The notes beneath the pieces were generated by a model, which had not been told where the DNA came from, searched no databases, and saw only the letters and a program-made list of their open reading frames with translations. From Treponema sp. (GTDB lineage Bacteria; Spirochaetota; Spirochaetia; Treponematales; Treponemataceae): a stretch of DNA of 39,509 nucleotides. Positions 29,798 through 37,149 of this stretch are shown here, piece by piece. Position 1 is the stretch's first letter. The number at the start of each line of letters is the position of its first letter. Made by a program: the position numbers and the translations under genes. The stretch is taken from positions 1 through 39,509 of the forward strand of contig JAFUYH010000015.1 in the NCBI GenBank assembly GCA_017470605.1. Direction: 5' to 3'.

Positions 29798-30721
29798 ATG
29801 CTAACTGGTCGTCATTTGATTCAGCCGGATGATTTATCGGTGTCTGAAATCGAAGAAATTTGTTCTTTGGCTGAACAGATTATTGTTGATCCTAAATCAT
29901 TTCAAGATGTGTGTCGCGGGAAAATTCTTGCGACACTTTTTTTTGAGCCTAGCACTAGAACTAGGCTTTCTTTTGAAGCTGCTATGCTTCGTTTGGGCGG
30001 TTCTGTAGAAGGTTTTTCTGACGCAGACAACACTTCGTCTGTAAAAGGCGAAACTTTGGCCGATACAATCCGCGTAGTTTCAAGCTATGCCGATGTAATT
30101 GCCATGCGCACTCCAAAAGAAGGTGCCGCTCTTCTTGCCAGCAAGTATTCAGCTTGCCCTATCATTAATGCCGGAGATGGTGGGCACTATCACCCAACCC
30201 AGACCCTTACCGACCTGGTAACAATCCGCCAGCTGCTTGGAGGACTTGAAAATCACACAGTAGGTTTCTGTGGTGACCTTAAGTTTGGCCGCACAGTTCA
30301 TTCTCTTGCAGAAGCTTTGCGCCGCTTTAAGGGTAATAAGTTTATTTTTATCAGCCCAAAAGAGCTTACAGTTCCTGACTATCTGATAACTAACGTACTT
30401 GAACCAGCCGGTGTGCAGTACGAAATTGTAGAAAGTCTTGATGCAGTTATTGATCAGCTTGATATTCTTTACATGACCCGTGTTCAAAAGGAACGCTTCT
30501 TTAATGAGCAGGATTATATCCGCCTAAAAGACAGCTATATTCTGGACAAGCAGAAGATGAGTCTGGCCCGCAAAAACATGATTGTTCTGCATCCTCTTCC
30601 TCGTGTAAACGAAATTACCCCAGAAGTTGATGATGACCCACGAGCCGCATATTTTAAGCAGGTAAAGTACGGAATGTACGCCCGCATGGCACTTATTGCT
30701 AAATTGACAGGAGCTCTCTAA
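29798..30721 (+). CDS. pyrB: Aspartate carbamoyltransferase catalytic subunit
   Basis: A 307-residue enzyme joining carbamoyl phosphate and aspartate, the committed step of pyrimidine synthesis. The carbamoyl-phosphate loop [15 protein letters not shown] (about residues 49-63) is intact, followed by [11 protein letters not shown] with the active-site lysine, [11 protein letters not shown], and HPLPRVNEI near the C-terminus. Coding overlaps pyrI by one base (TAATG). Together with pyrI it should form the allosteric E. coli-type holoenzyme. Confidence 0.96.
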   Translation: MLTGRHLIQPDDLSVSEIEEICSLAEQIIVDPKSFQDVCRGKILATLFFEPSTRTRLSFEAAMLRLGGSVEGFSDADNTSSVKGETLADTIRVVSSYADVIAMRTPKEGAALLASKYSACPIINAGDGGHYHPTQTLTDLVTIRQLLGGLENHTVGFCGDLKFGRTVHSLAEALRRFKGNKFIFISPKELTVPDYLITNVLEPAGVQYEIVESLDAVIDQLDILYMTRVQKERFFNEQDYIRLKDSYILDKQKMSLARKNMIVLHPLPRVNEITPEVDDDPRAAYFKQVKYGMYARMALIAKLTGAL

Positions 30722-31164
30722 TGCTTAATGTAAACACTATAAAAAACGGACTTGTGATTGACCACATTCGCGCAGGACACGGTTGGAACATTTATCAGTG
30801 GCTTGGCCTGGATAAATTGCCTTTTACATCCTGCCTTATTCAGAATGTACCATCAGAAAAATCAGGAAAAAAGGACATAATCAAAATTGATAACATTATC
30901 AATATTGATTATTCGGTTCTTGGTTTTATTGACCCGGACATCTGCGTAAACGTAATTGAAAACGAAAAAATCGTACGCAAAATTAACATGGAACTTCCTT
31001 CTAAAGTGCAGGGGGTTTTTACATGTAAAAATCCGCGCTGTATAACTCAGACCGAACATTATGTAAAGCCAACCTTCCTTTTAGCCGACCGCTCAAAGGG
31101 GCTTTACAAGTGTGAATACTGCGATACACTTTATGTTGCCGGCGCAACAAATACACAATTATAA
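30721..31164 (+). CDS. pyrI: Aspartate carbamoyltransferase regulatory subunit
   Basis: A 147-residue subunit that binds CTP/ATP and contacts PyrB through a zinc domain. The nucleotide-binding half holds GLVIDHIRAGHG, and the C-terminal zinc domain has its four cysteines in CKNPRC and CEYC. The start overlaps the pyrB stop, with AGGAG upstream. The stop is 45 bp before pyrC, with a dispersed palindromic repeat between. Confidence 0.95.
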   Translation: MLNVNTIKNGLVIDHIRAGHGWNIYQWLGLDKLPFTSCLIQNVPSEKSGKKDIIKIDNIINIDYSVLGFIDPDICVNVIENEKIVRKINMELPSKVQGVFTCKNPRCITQTEHYVKPTFLLADRSKGLYKCEYCDTLYVAGATNTQL

Positions 31165-31166
31165 GG

Positions 31167-31199
31167 AAGATTGTCCGGTCAAGCCGGACAATGACAGGT
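31167..31199 (+). repeat. 33-bp dispersed palindromic repeat, copy 2, between pyrI and pyrC
   Basis: ATTGTCCGG (31170-31178), 5-nt loop, CCGGACAAT (31184-31192). The full 33 bp is the exact reverse complement of 11486-11518 in the radical SAM gene. In the pyr mRNA it forms a strong hairpin just before the pyrC ribosome site. Confidence 0.85.
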
Positions 31200-31209
31200 G
31201 GAGGAGTAA

Positions 31210-32727
31210 ATGCCAAAATCAACATTAATCTACAACGCCCGTCTTTTGGACGAAAATATGGATTGCCCTGGAGCCCTTTTTGTTGTGGAAGGAAAAATCC
31301 GCTCTGTTTTTCACGGATATTTTACATCTTCTGCAACTGTAGAAAGCTTTGCCCGCGCAGTGCTTGCAGAAGATGGCTTTGGCCTTGATACTCCCATAGA
31401 ATTATACGATGCTCACGGCCTTACCCTGACCCCGGCCTTTATAGATATGCATGTTCACATGCGCTACCCGGGACAAACTCAAAAAGAAGATTTAGACAGC
31501 GGGCTTCATGCGGCAGCGGCCGGCGGTTACGGAACTGTAGTTGCCATGCCAAATACAAATCCTGTTGTTTCTTCTGCAGAAATGGCTATGAGAATTGAAC
31601 GTGAAGCGGCCGCAATAGGACTGACTCATCTTTTTCAAACTGTGAGCATCACAAAAGATTTTGACGGAAAAGATACTTCCCACCTTGATTTTATCGACAA
31701 AAAATATATCCCCGTAATTACAGAAGATGGCCGCGATGTTCTTTCGGCCTCGGTAATGCTTGAAGGAATGAGCAAGGCTGCAGAAAAAGGCGTGGTTGTA
31801 AGCTGTCATTCCGAAGACCTTACTCTTGGTGCCCAGGCAAAACCTTTCCGTCAGGAAGCTCTGGAAATTATGAAGAAAGCAGGACTTTCTGCCTGGGGTA
31901 GTGATGATATAGACGAGGATGAAGACGACATTGCCGAAGCTGTAGACAAGATTGATCTGGCACTTACCCGAGCCAACGAATTTCTTGCCCTGGCAGAAGA
32001 CACTGCTACCGTGCGAAACCTTATGCTGGCAAAGCAGGCTGGCTGTCATGTTCACATTGCCCATGTAAGTACGGCAAACTGTATTTCTGCAATTCGTGAA
32101 TTTAAAAATGAAATTTTAGATGACCAGGCAGATTTTGCCGCAAATGAAGCGGATGCCGCCTATCAGGCTTTTGAAGAAGACGAACCTTTTTATCCTGCAA
32201 AGCATAATTCAGACGGTTTTGATGTTACCTGTGAAGTTACTCCTCATCATCTTGCTCTCTGCGGAAGTGACGAACCTTATATCCGTGCTCTGGTAAATCC
32301 GCCTTTACGCAGTGAAGATGACAGGGTGGCCTTAATAGAAGCCCTCCGCGACGGAACTGTGGATGTTATTTCTACAGACCATGCCCCTCACACTCTGGAA
32401 GACAAGGCGGCAGGGGCTCCGGGCTTTACAGGTCTGGAAACCGCCTTTGCAGTCTGCAATACAGTTCTTGTTCACGACTGCCAGTTTAATCCCCGCAGGT
32501 TAAGTCAGTTGATGTCGGCAAATCCTGCCCGCATTTTGGGTCTGCAGAAAGGCCGCCTTAAAACCGGTTTTGATGCCGACCTGACCCTTGTTGATACAGA
32601 AGAAGAATGGACTGTGGATAGCGGGCTGTTTTACAGCAAGGGAAAGGCTAGTCCTTTTGACGGAAAAAAACTTACAGGACGTGTAAAAGGCCTTTTTATA
32701 GACGGAATGCTTGTTCTGGAAAAATAA
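31210..32727 (+). CDS. pyrC: Dihydroorotase
   Basis: A 505-residue zinc amidohydrolase that closes carbamoyl aspartate to dihydroorotate. It has the metal motif DMHVHMRYPGQ, GYGTVVAMPNTNPV, HIAHVSTANCI, VTPHHLAL and the catalytic STDHAPHTLEDK. Longer than typical type I enzymes (about 430) because of two very acidic insertions (around residues 233-250, DDIDEDEDDIAEAVD, and about 300-332). A GGAGGAG site precedes the ATG. Third gene of pyrBIC. The insertions are unusual but the catalytic set is complete. Confidence 0.92.
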   Translation: MPKSTLIYNARLLDENMDCPGALFVVEGKIRSVFHGYFTSSATVESFARAVLAEDGFGLDTPIELYDAHGLTLTPAFIDMHVHMRYPGQTQKEDLDSGLHAAAAGGYGTVVAMPNTNPVVSSAEMAMRIEREAAAIGLTHLFQTVSITKDFDGKDTSHLDFIDKKYIPVITEDGRDVLSASVMLEGMSKAAEKGVVVSCHSEDLTLGAQAKPFRQEALEIMKKAGLSAWGSDDIDEDEDDIAEAVDKIDLALTRANEFLALAEDTATVRNLMLAKQAGCHVHIAHVSTANCISAIREFKNEILDDQADFAANEADAAYQAFEEDEPFYPAKHNSDGFDVTCEVTPHHLALCGSDEPYIRALVNPPLRSEDDRVALIEALRDGTVDVISTDHAPHTLEDKAAGAPGFTGLETAFAVCNTVLVHDCQFNPRRLSQLMSANPARILGLQKGRLKTGFDADLTLVDTEEEWTVDSGLFYSKGKASPFDGKKLTGRVKGLFIDGMLVLEK

Positions 32728-32750
32728 AACAAAACAAAATAAAATATAAG

Positions 32751-32796
32751 ACGGTTTCGGGCCCCCTCCCTGAAAAGAGGGGGGGCCCAAAACCGT
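32751..32796 (-). terminator. Large GC-rich hairpin between convergent pyrC and metY
   Basis: ACGGTTT (32751-32757) pairs with AAACCGT (32790-32796), continuing with GGGCCCCCTC against GAGGGGGGGCCC (two bulged G). On the minus strand it is followed by a long T-rich stretch (32718-32750), so it mainly ends metY transcription. Upward read-through from pyrC would also meet the stem. Confidence 0.7.
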
Positions 32797-32802
32797 CAGT
32801 CA

Positions 32803-34092
32803 TTAAACTGCTGCAAATCCTCTTTCAAGGTCTGCAATAATATCATCTGCGTGTTCGGTTCCAATGCTCAGACGGATTGTGCTCTGGCTGATTCCCTGGT
32901 CTGCAAGTTCTTCATCTGTAAGCTGGCTGTGAGTTGTTGTTGCCGGATGAATTACAAGCGATTTTACGTCTGCAACATTTGCAAGCAGGCTGAAAATCTG
33001 CAGGTTGTCTATAAACTTCCAGGCAGCCTCTTTTCCTCCCTTAATTTCAAAGGTAAAGATTGAAGCTCCTCCGTTAGGAAAGTATTTCTGATAGAGTTTG
33101 TTGTCTGGATGGTCAGAAAGTGAAGGATGATTTACTTTTGCAACCTTAGGATGGTTTTTCAGGAATTCTACAACTTTCTTTGTATTTTCTACATGGCGTT
33201 CAATACGGAGAGAAAGAGTTTCTGTTCCCTGAAGCAGAAGGAAGGCGTTGAATGGAGAAATAGCGGCTCCCTGATCGCGCAAAAGAATTGCCCTGATGTA
33301 AGTTACAAAGGCTGCAGGTCCTACTGCATCTGCAAAACTTATTCCGTGATAACTAGGATTTGCTTCTGCAATCGGTTTGTATTTTCCTGATTTTTTCCAG
33401 TCAAATTTTCCGGAATCAACAATAATTCCTCCAAGACTTGTTCCGTGTCCGCCAATAAATTTTGTAGCGGAATGAACTACAATGTCTGCTCCGTGTTCAA
33501 TAGGGCGGATAAGGAATGGAGTTCCGAATGTGTTGTCAATGACAACCGGCAGTCCATGTTTGTGGGCGATTTTTGCAATTTCATCAATATCAGGAATATC
33601 ACTGTTCGGATTTCCGAGAGTTTCAAGATAGATGGCCTTTGTTTCAGGTCTTATGGCTTCTTCCACTTCTTTAAGGTTGTGGGCATCTACAAAAGTTGTT
33701 TTGATTCCGAACTGGGGGAGGGTATGGGCAAGAAGATTGTATGAGCCGCCGTAAATAGTTTTCTGGGCTACAATGTGTTCGCCGGCCTGGGCCAGTGCTT
33801 CTATTGTATAAGTGATTGCGGCTGCGCCAGAGGCAACTGCCAGTGCCGCAACTCCGCCTTCAAGAGCGGCTATACGCTTTTCAAATACATCCTGTGTGGA
33901 GTTTGTAAGGCGTCCGTAAATGTTTCCTGCATCTGCAAGACCGAATCTGTCTGCGGCATGTTTTGAATTATGAAAAACATAAGATGTTGTCTGATAGATT
34001 GGAACTGCGCGGGAATCTGTTGCAGGGTCTGCCTGCTCCTGACCTACATGAAGCTGTAAAGTTTCAAAATGTAATTTTTTTGTATCTGACAT
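32803..34092 (-). CDS. metY: O-acetylhomoserine (thiol)-lyase / sulfhydrylase
   Basis: A 429-residue PLP enzyme of the Cys/Met gamma-family. It makes homocysteine (or methionine, with methanethiol) from O-acetylhomoserine. It has the family start [51 protein letters not shown], the PLP lysine in [13 protein letters not shown] and [10 protein letters not shown], and the C-terminal TTTHSQL with [11 protein letters not shown] use ATG 34092 (MSDTKK), which has an AGGAGG site 8 nt upstream. The longer frame to 34128 has no ribosome site and runs into an operator. The promoter region carries two identical-spacing palindromes, so expression is probably regulated by sulfur or methionine supply. Confidence 0.93.
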   Translation of the reverse strand: MSDTKKLHFETLQLHVGQEQADPATDSRAVPIYQTTSYVFHNSKHAADRFGLADAGNIYGRLTNSTQDVFEKRIAALEGGVAALAVASGAAAITYTIEALAQAGEHIVAQKTIYGGSYNLLAHTLPQFGIKTTFVDAHNLKEVEEAIRPETKAIYLETLGNPNSDIPDIDEIAKIAHKHGLPVVIDNTFGTPFLIRPIEHGADIVVHSATKFIGGHGTSLGGIIVDSGKFDWKKSGKYKPIAEANPSYHGISFADAVGPAAFVTYIRAILLRDQGAAISPFNAFLLLQGTETLSLRIERHVENTKKVVEFLKNHPKVAKVNHPSLSDHPDNKLYQKYFPNGGASIFTFEIKGGKEAAWKFIDNLQIFSLLANVADVKSLVIHPATTTHSQLTDEELADQGISQSTIRLSIGTEHADDIIADLERGFAAV

Positions 34093-34117
34093 AAAATGCC
34101 TCCTGTTTTTTTTATTA

Positions 34118-34179
34118 CCTACTAACATACTAGGATTATGTATTAATTTATACAGTTTATTACCTACTACGTCAATAGG
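34118..34179 (-). promoter_or_regulatory. metY promoter with two 17-bp CCTA-N9-TAGG operators
   Basis: Promoter on the minus strand: TTGACG (complement of 34170-34175), 17 bp, TATAAA (complement of 34147-34152). Imperfect palindromes CCTA-N9-TAGG lie at 34163-34179 (over the -35) and 34118-34134 (in the leader), 45 bp apart. Both contain TAGTAGGTAATAAA. The pattern resembles Rrf2-family (CymR/IscR-type) sites. Confidence 0.65.
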
Positions 34180-34203
34180 TTTTATAAAAATAACAAGATT
34201 TTA

Positions 34204-34237
34204 TCAGGGCAACTGTATTATAATGCGTCTGCCCTGA
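34204..34237. repeat. Hairpin carrying a 19-bp dispersed motif, downstream of sulP
   Basis: TCAGGGCA (34204-34211) and TGCCCTGA (34230-34237) form an 8-bp stem. The motif TTATAATGCGTCTGCCCTG (34218-34236, plus strand) recurs with few changes on the minus strand at 39387-39405 and 39317-39335. It may serve as the sulP terminator, although a T-run is weak. Confidence 0.6.
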
Positions 34238-34245
34238 GGCTTTAT

Positions 34246-35946
34246 TTACTTTCTGCAGCGCTCCAGGGCTTCATTAATATTTTCAAAAATATTTTCACGC
34301 CCTATTTTATCTGCCATGCCGGATTTTTCCAGCAGCAGGTAAGGCTGGGTGTGGATTCCGCTGATTACGATTGTTATCCCTTTGCGGTCGCAGGCTGCCT
34401 TGCACTGTTCTAGGGCACGGATTCCGCCTGCGTCAAGGTAAATCGTGTTTCTCATTCGCAGGACAAGATACTTGCAGTTTGACTGGGCACGTTCCGTAGC
34501 CACTTCAAATTTGCGGACAGTTCCAAAGAAAAGAGGCCCTTCAATTTCATAAACAAAAGTATCTGCAGGAATATCAAGATTTTCTGAAGGCTGATCCTTT
34601 TTAATTCCTCCTGTCAGAACATCCCTTTCATTCTGAACTTCAGAAAGGTCTATCATCTTTTTGATGAAGAAAAAGGCTGCAAATCCAAGACCGACTTCAA
34701 TTGCAACTGTCAGATCAATAAATACTGTAATCAGGAAAGTTACGGCAAAAACAGCAATATCAGATTTCTGACCATGCAGAAGGGAACGGATTGCAGGGAA
34801 GCCTGCCATGTTCCATGCTACGTTGATGAGTACGGCGGCAAGGGCTGCCATTGGAATGTAGGCGGCATATTTTCCTGCAAAAAGCAGAATCAAAAGAAGG
34901 GTAAGGGCGTGAATGATTCCCGCAACAGGGGTTTTTCCTCCGTTTTTGATGTTTGTTGCAGTTCTTGCAATGGCACCTGTGGCAGGAATTCCGCCGAACA
35001 GAGGTGAAGCAATGTTTGCAATTCCCTGGGCAATCAGTTCTGTATTTGAATCATGCTTAGAACCAATCATACCGTCTGCAACTACCGCACTCAAAAGAGA
35101 TTCAATTGCGGCAAGAACGGCAATGGAAATTGCTGTCGGGAAAAGGGTTGTGATTGTCTTAATGCTTAAGGCCGGCAGCTGAGGTTTTGGAAGGGTGTGC
35201 GGAATGACGTAGTGGGCGCTTCCGTCTGCAAAAGTTCCAATTGTGTCAGTTTTTAAGCCTGCTGTTTTTTCAAGAATAATGCTTACTGTTGTTGCAAGGA
35301 TGATTACAACAAAACTTCCTGGAATCTTCTTTATAAACTTAGACCAGATGAAGATAAAAGCAAGGCATATTGCAGCCATAATTGTTGAATAAAGGTTAAA
35401 ACTTGCAGCCGAGCGGATGTAGACGATGATTTTTGGAAGGAAATCACCCGGCATTTTTGAATATTCTTCGCCAAGAATCATCATAGGTTGTGAAAAGTCT
35501 GGGCGAAGACCAAAGAAGTCTCCCAGCTGGCCTGCGGCAATTGTAACTGCGATTCCTGCCGTAAAGCCTGTAACAATAGTATATGGAATGAACTTTACAA
35601 GACCGCCCATCTTAAAGGCGCCAAGCAGAATCAAAAGAATGCCTGCCATAACGGTTGCGGTTGCAAGTCCGCTCAAGCCATACTGGGCAACAACGCCATA
35701 AACAATAACCGCAAAGGCACCTGTAGGCCCACCAATTTGAACGCGGCTTCCGCCAAAGGCAGAAATACAAAATCCTGCAATGATTGCGGTAAAAAGACCC
35801 GCAGCAGGATTCACGCCCGATGCAATGGCAAAGGCGATTGCCAAAGGAAGGGCAACTATACCCACAATTACACCTGCAATCAGGTCACTCACAAAAGTTT
35901 TTGAATCGTAATGCTTCAAAGAATTAATCAGTTCTGGTTTAAACAT
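34246..35946 (-). CDS. SulP/SLC26-family anion transporter with STAS domain
   Basis: A 566-residue inner-membrane transporter: about 12 membrane segments (core block FVSDLIAGVIVGIVALPLAIAF near 13-35, IGGPTGAFAVIVYGV) and a cytoplasmic STAS domain from about residue 440 (VYEIEGPLFFGT, LRMRNTIYLDAGGIRAL). Substrate could be sulfate, bicarbonate or another anion. Neighbouring metY makes sulfate tempting but proves nothing. I choose ATG 35946 (MFKPELI), because a strong promoter (ATGACA, 17 bp, TATAAT) ends 9 nt before it and would lie inside any longer form (35988 or 35994). Leaderless or nearly so. Confidence 0.88.
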   Translation of the reverse strand: MFKPELINSLKHYDSKTFVSDLIAGVIVGIVALPLAIAFAIASGVNPAAGLFTAIIAGFCISAFGGSRVQIGGPTGAFAVIVYGVVAQYGLSGLATATVMAGILLILLGAFKMGGLVKFIPYTIVTGFTAGIAVTIAAGQLGDFFGLRPDFSQPMMILGEEYSKMPGDFLPKIIVYIRSAASFNLYSTIMAAICLAFIFIWSKFIKKIPGSFVVIILATTVSIILEKTAGLKTDTIGTFADGSAHYVIPHTLPKPQLPALSIKTITTLFPTAISIAVLAAIESLLSAVVADGMIGSKHDSNTELIAQGIANIASPLFGGIPATGAIARTATNIKNGGKTPVAGIIHALTLLLILLFAGKYAAYIPMAALAAVLINVAWNMAGFPAIRSLLHGQKSDIAVFAVTFLITVFIDLTVAIEVGLGFAAFFFIKKMIDLSEVQNERDVLTGGIKKDQPSENLDIPADTFVYEIEGPLFFGTVRKFEVATERAQSNCKYLVLRMRNTIYLDAGGIRALEQCKAACDRKGITIVISGIHTQPYLLLEKSGMADKIGRENIFENINEALERCRK

Positions 35947-35955
35947 AGTGAAATG

Positions 35956-36000
35956 ATTATAGCGAGAATGCTTGCCTGTGTCATTCATAATCAATATATT
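35956..36000. promoter_or_regulatory. Interleaved divergent promoters of sulP and the FtsH-like gene
   Basis: Leftward: ATGACA (complement of 35979-35984), 17 bp, TATAAT (complement of 35956-35961), 9 nt to sulP ATG. Rightward: TTGCCT (35972-35977), 17 bp, TATATT (35995-36000), 6 nt to ATG 36007. Each -35 lies in the other's spacer, so the two cannot be occupied together. Confidence 0.65.
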
Positions 36001-36006
36001 TAAAAT

Positions 36007-37146
36007 ATGAGAAAAACAAAGCTGTCAATTTTTGTGATTTTTGGTGCGCTTCTTTTGGTTTGCGCTGCTTATTTTGCTTATGATTATTTTTCTGACCGCG
36101 GAGAGAGGGCAAGTTATGCAGACTTCTGGCAGGCAGTTGAACGAGGCGAGGTGACAAAAGCGGAGCTGGAAGGTGAGAAGATTTATTTTGAAACGGATGG
36201 TACAAAATTCATTACAGACAATCCCCATTCCCCGGTTCTCGCAGAAGAGCTTATGAAACGCGGAATCAGCGTGACTGTTGCAAAAGACAGTGGCGAAATC
36301 CTTTCTTTGATTTTTGACCTTATTTTTTATCTGATTTTCTTTGGCGCAATTATAATTGCCTTCCGAAAATTTATAAGTCCTAATACCTTTAAGGTCGTGC
36401 ATAAAACAGGCGTAAAATTTGATGATGTAGTGGGCATGGATAAATTGAAGAAGAATATGGAGCAGGTTATGGAGATTATGAAGCATCCTGCCCAGTATGC
36501 GGCAAAGGGAATAAGAATGCCAAAGGGCATTTTGCTGGAAGGGGAGCCTGGAAACGGAAAAACTCTTTTTGCGAAGGCTCTTGCCGGCGAGGCAAAGGTA
36601 AACTTTATTCCGGCAAAGGCAACCGATTTTGAAAGTATGTTCATGGCCATTGGCCCTATGAAGGTAAAACTTCTTTTTAAAAAGGCCCGCCGCCGCGCGC
36701 CCTGCATTGTTTTTATAGATGAATTTGACGGAATCGGAACCGTACGAAATTACAGCGGTTCTGCCATAGAAACGGAAAATACCAGAATTGTAACCGCCCT
36801 CTTAAATGAACTGGACGGTTTTGAAGCCACTAACGGCGTGCTTGTGATTGCGGCAACAAACAGCATAAAGGCACTTGACCCGGCTCTTATCCGCCCGGGG
36901 CGATTTGATGCAAAGCTGACCGTTCCGTATCCTGATGAAGCCGCCCGCCGCCAGCTTGTTCAGATGTACACCCGTGGCAAGCAGCCTTCCCCGGAGTGTA
37001 CGCCGGAAAAACTTGTCCGCGACTTTGCAGGCTATTCCTGCGCAAAAATAGAAAGCGTACTGAATGCCGCCGCCCTGCGCGCCGGTCAGGAGGGGCGGGA
37101 TTACTTTACTCTGGATGATGTAAAAGCGGCCTCGGCAGAAGTTTAA
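36007..37146 (+). CDS. FtsH-like membrane AAA ATPase without the protease domain
   Basis: A 379-residue protein with FtsH architecture up to the ATPase. Membrane segments at about 6-25 and 100-119 flank a short FtsH-ext domain (SYADFWQAVERGEVTKAEL). Then follow Walker A GEPGNGKT (179-186), Walker B IVFIDEFD (234-241), and the second region of homology with arginine fingers in IRPGRFD (Arg296, Arg299). It stops after the lid helices (FTLDDVKAAS), with no HEXXH zinc-protease domain. Full FtsH is about 600-650 residues. The pore-loop FVG is FMA here. The convergent ABC-F gene starts 4 bp later, so the protease was not simply split off downstream. It may act as a membrane unfoldase/chaperone. Leaderless start. 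Confidence 0.8.
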   Translation: MRKTKLSIFVIFGALLLVCAAYFAYDYFSDRGERASYADFWQAVERGEVTKAELEGEKIYFETDGTKFITDNPHSPVLAEELMKRGISVTVAKDSGEILSLIFDLIFYLIFFGAIIIAFRKFISPNTFKVVHKTGVKFDDVVGMDKLKKNMEQVMEIMKHPAQYAAKGIRMPKGILLEGEPGNGKTLFAKALAGEAKVNFIPAKATDFESMFMAIGPMKVKLLFKKARRRAPCIVFIDEFDGIGTVRNYSGSAIETENTRIVTALLNELDGFEATNGVLVIAATNSIKALDPALIRPGRFDAKLTVPYPDEAARRQLVQMYTRGKQPSPECTPEKLVRDFAGYSCAKIESVLNAAALRAGQEGRDYFTLDDVKAASAEV

Positions 37147-37149
37147 CTG

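Noticed and set aside
32751..32796. GC-rich hairpin as another copy of the ABC-F intragenic repeat
   Set aside because: It shares only G/C runs and lacks the GGGGTAGCGGA and GGAGCGAGGGG blocks. A terminator explains it.
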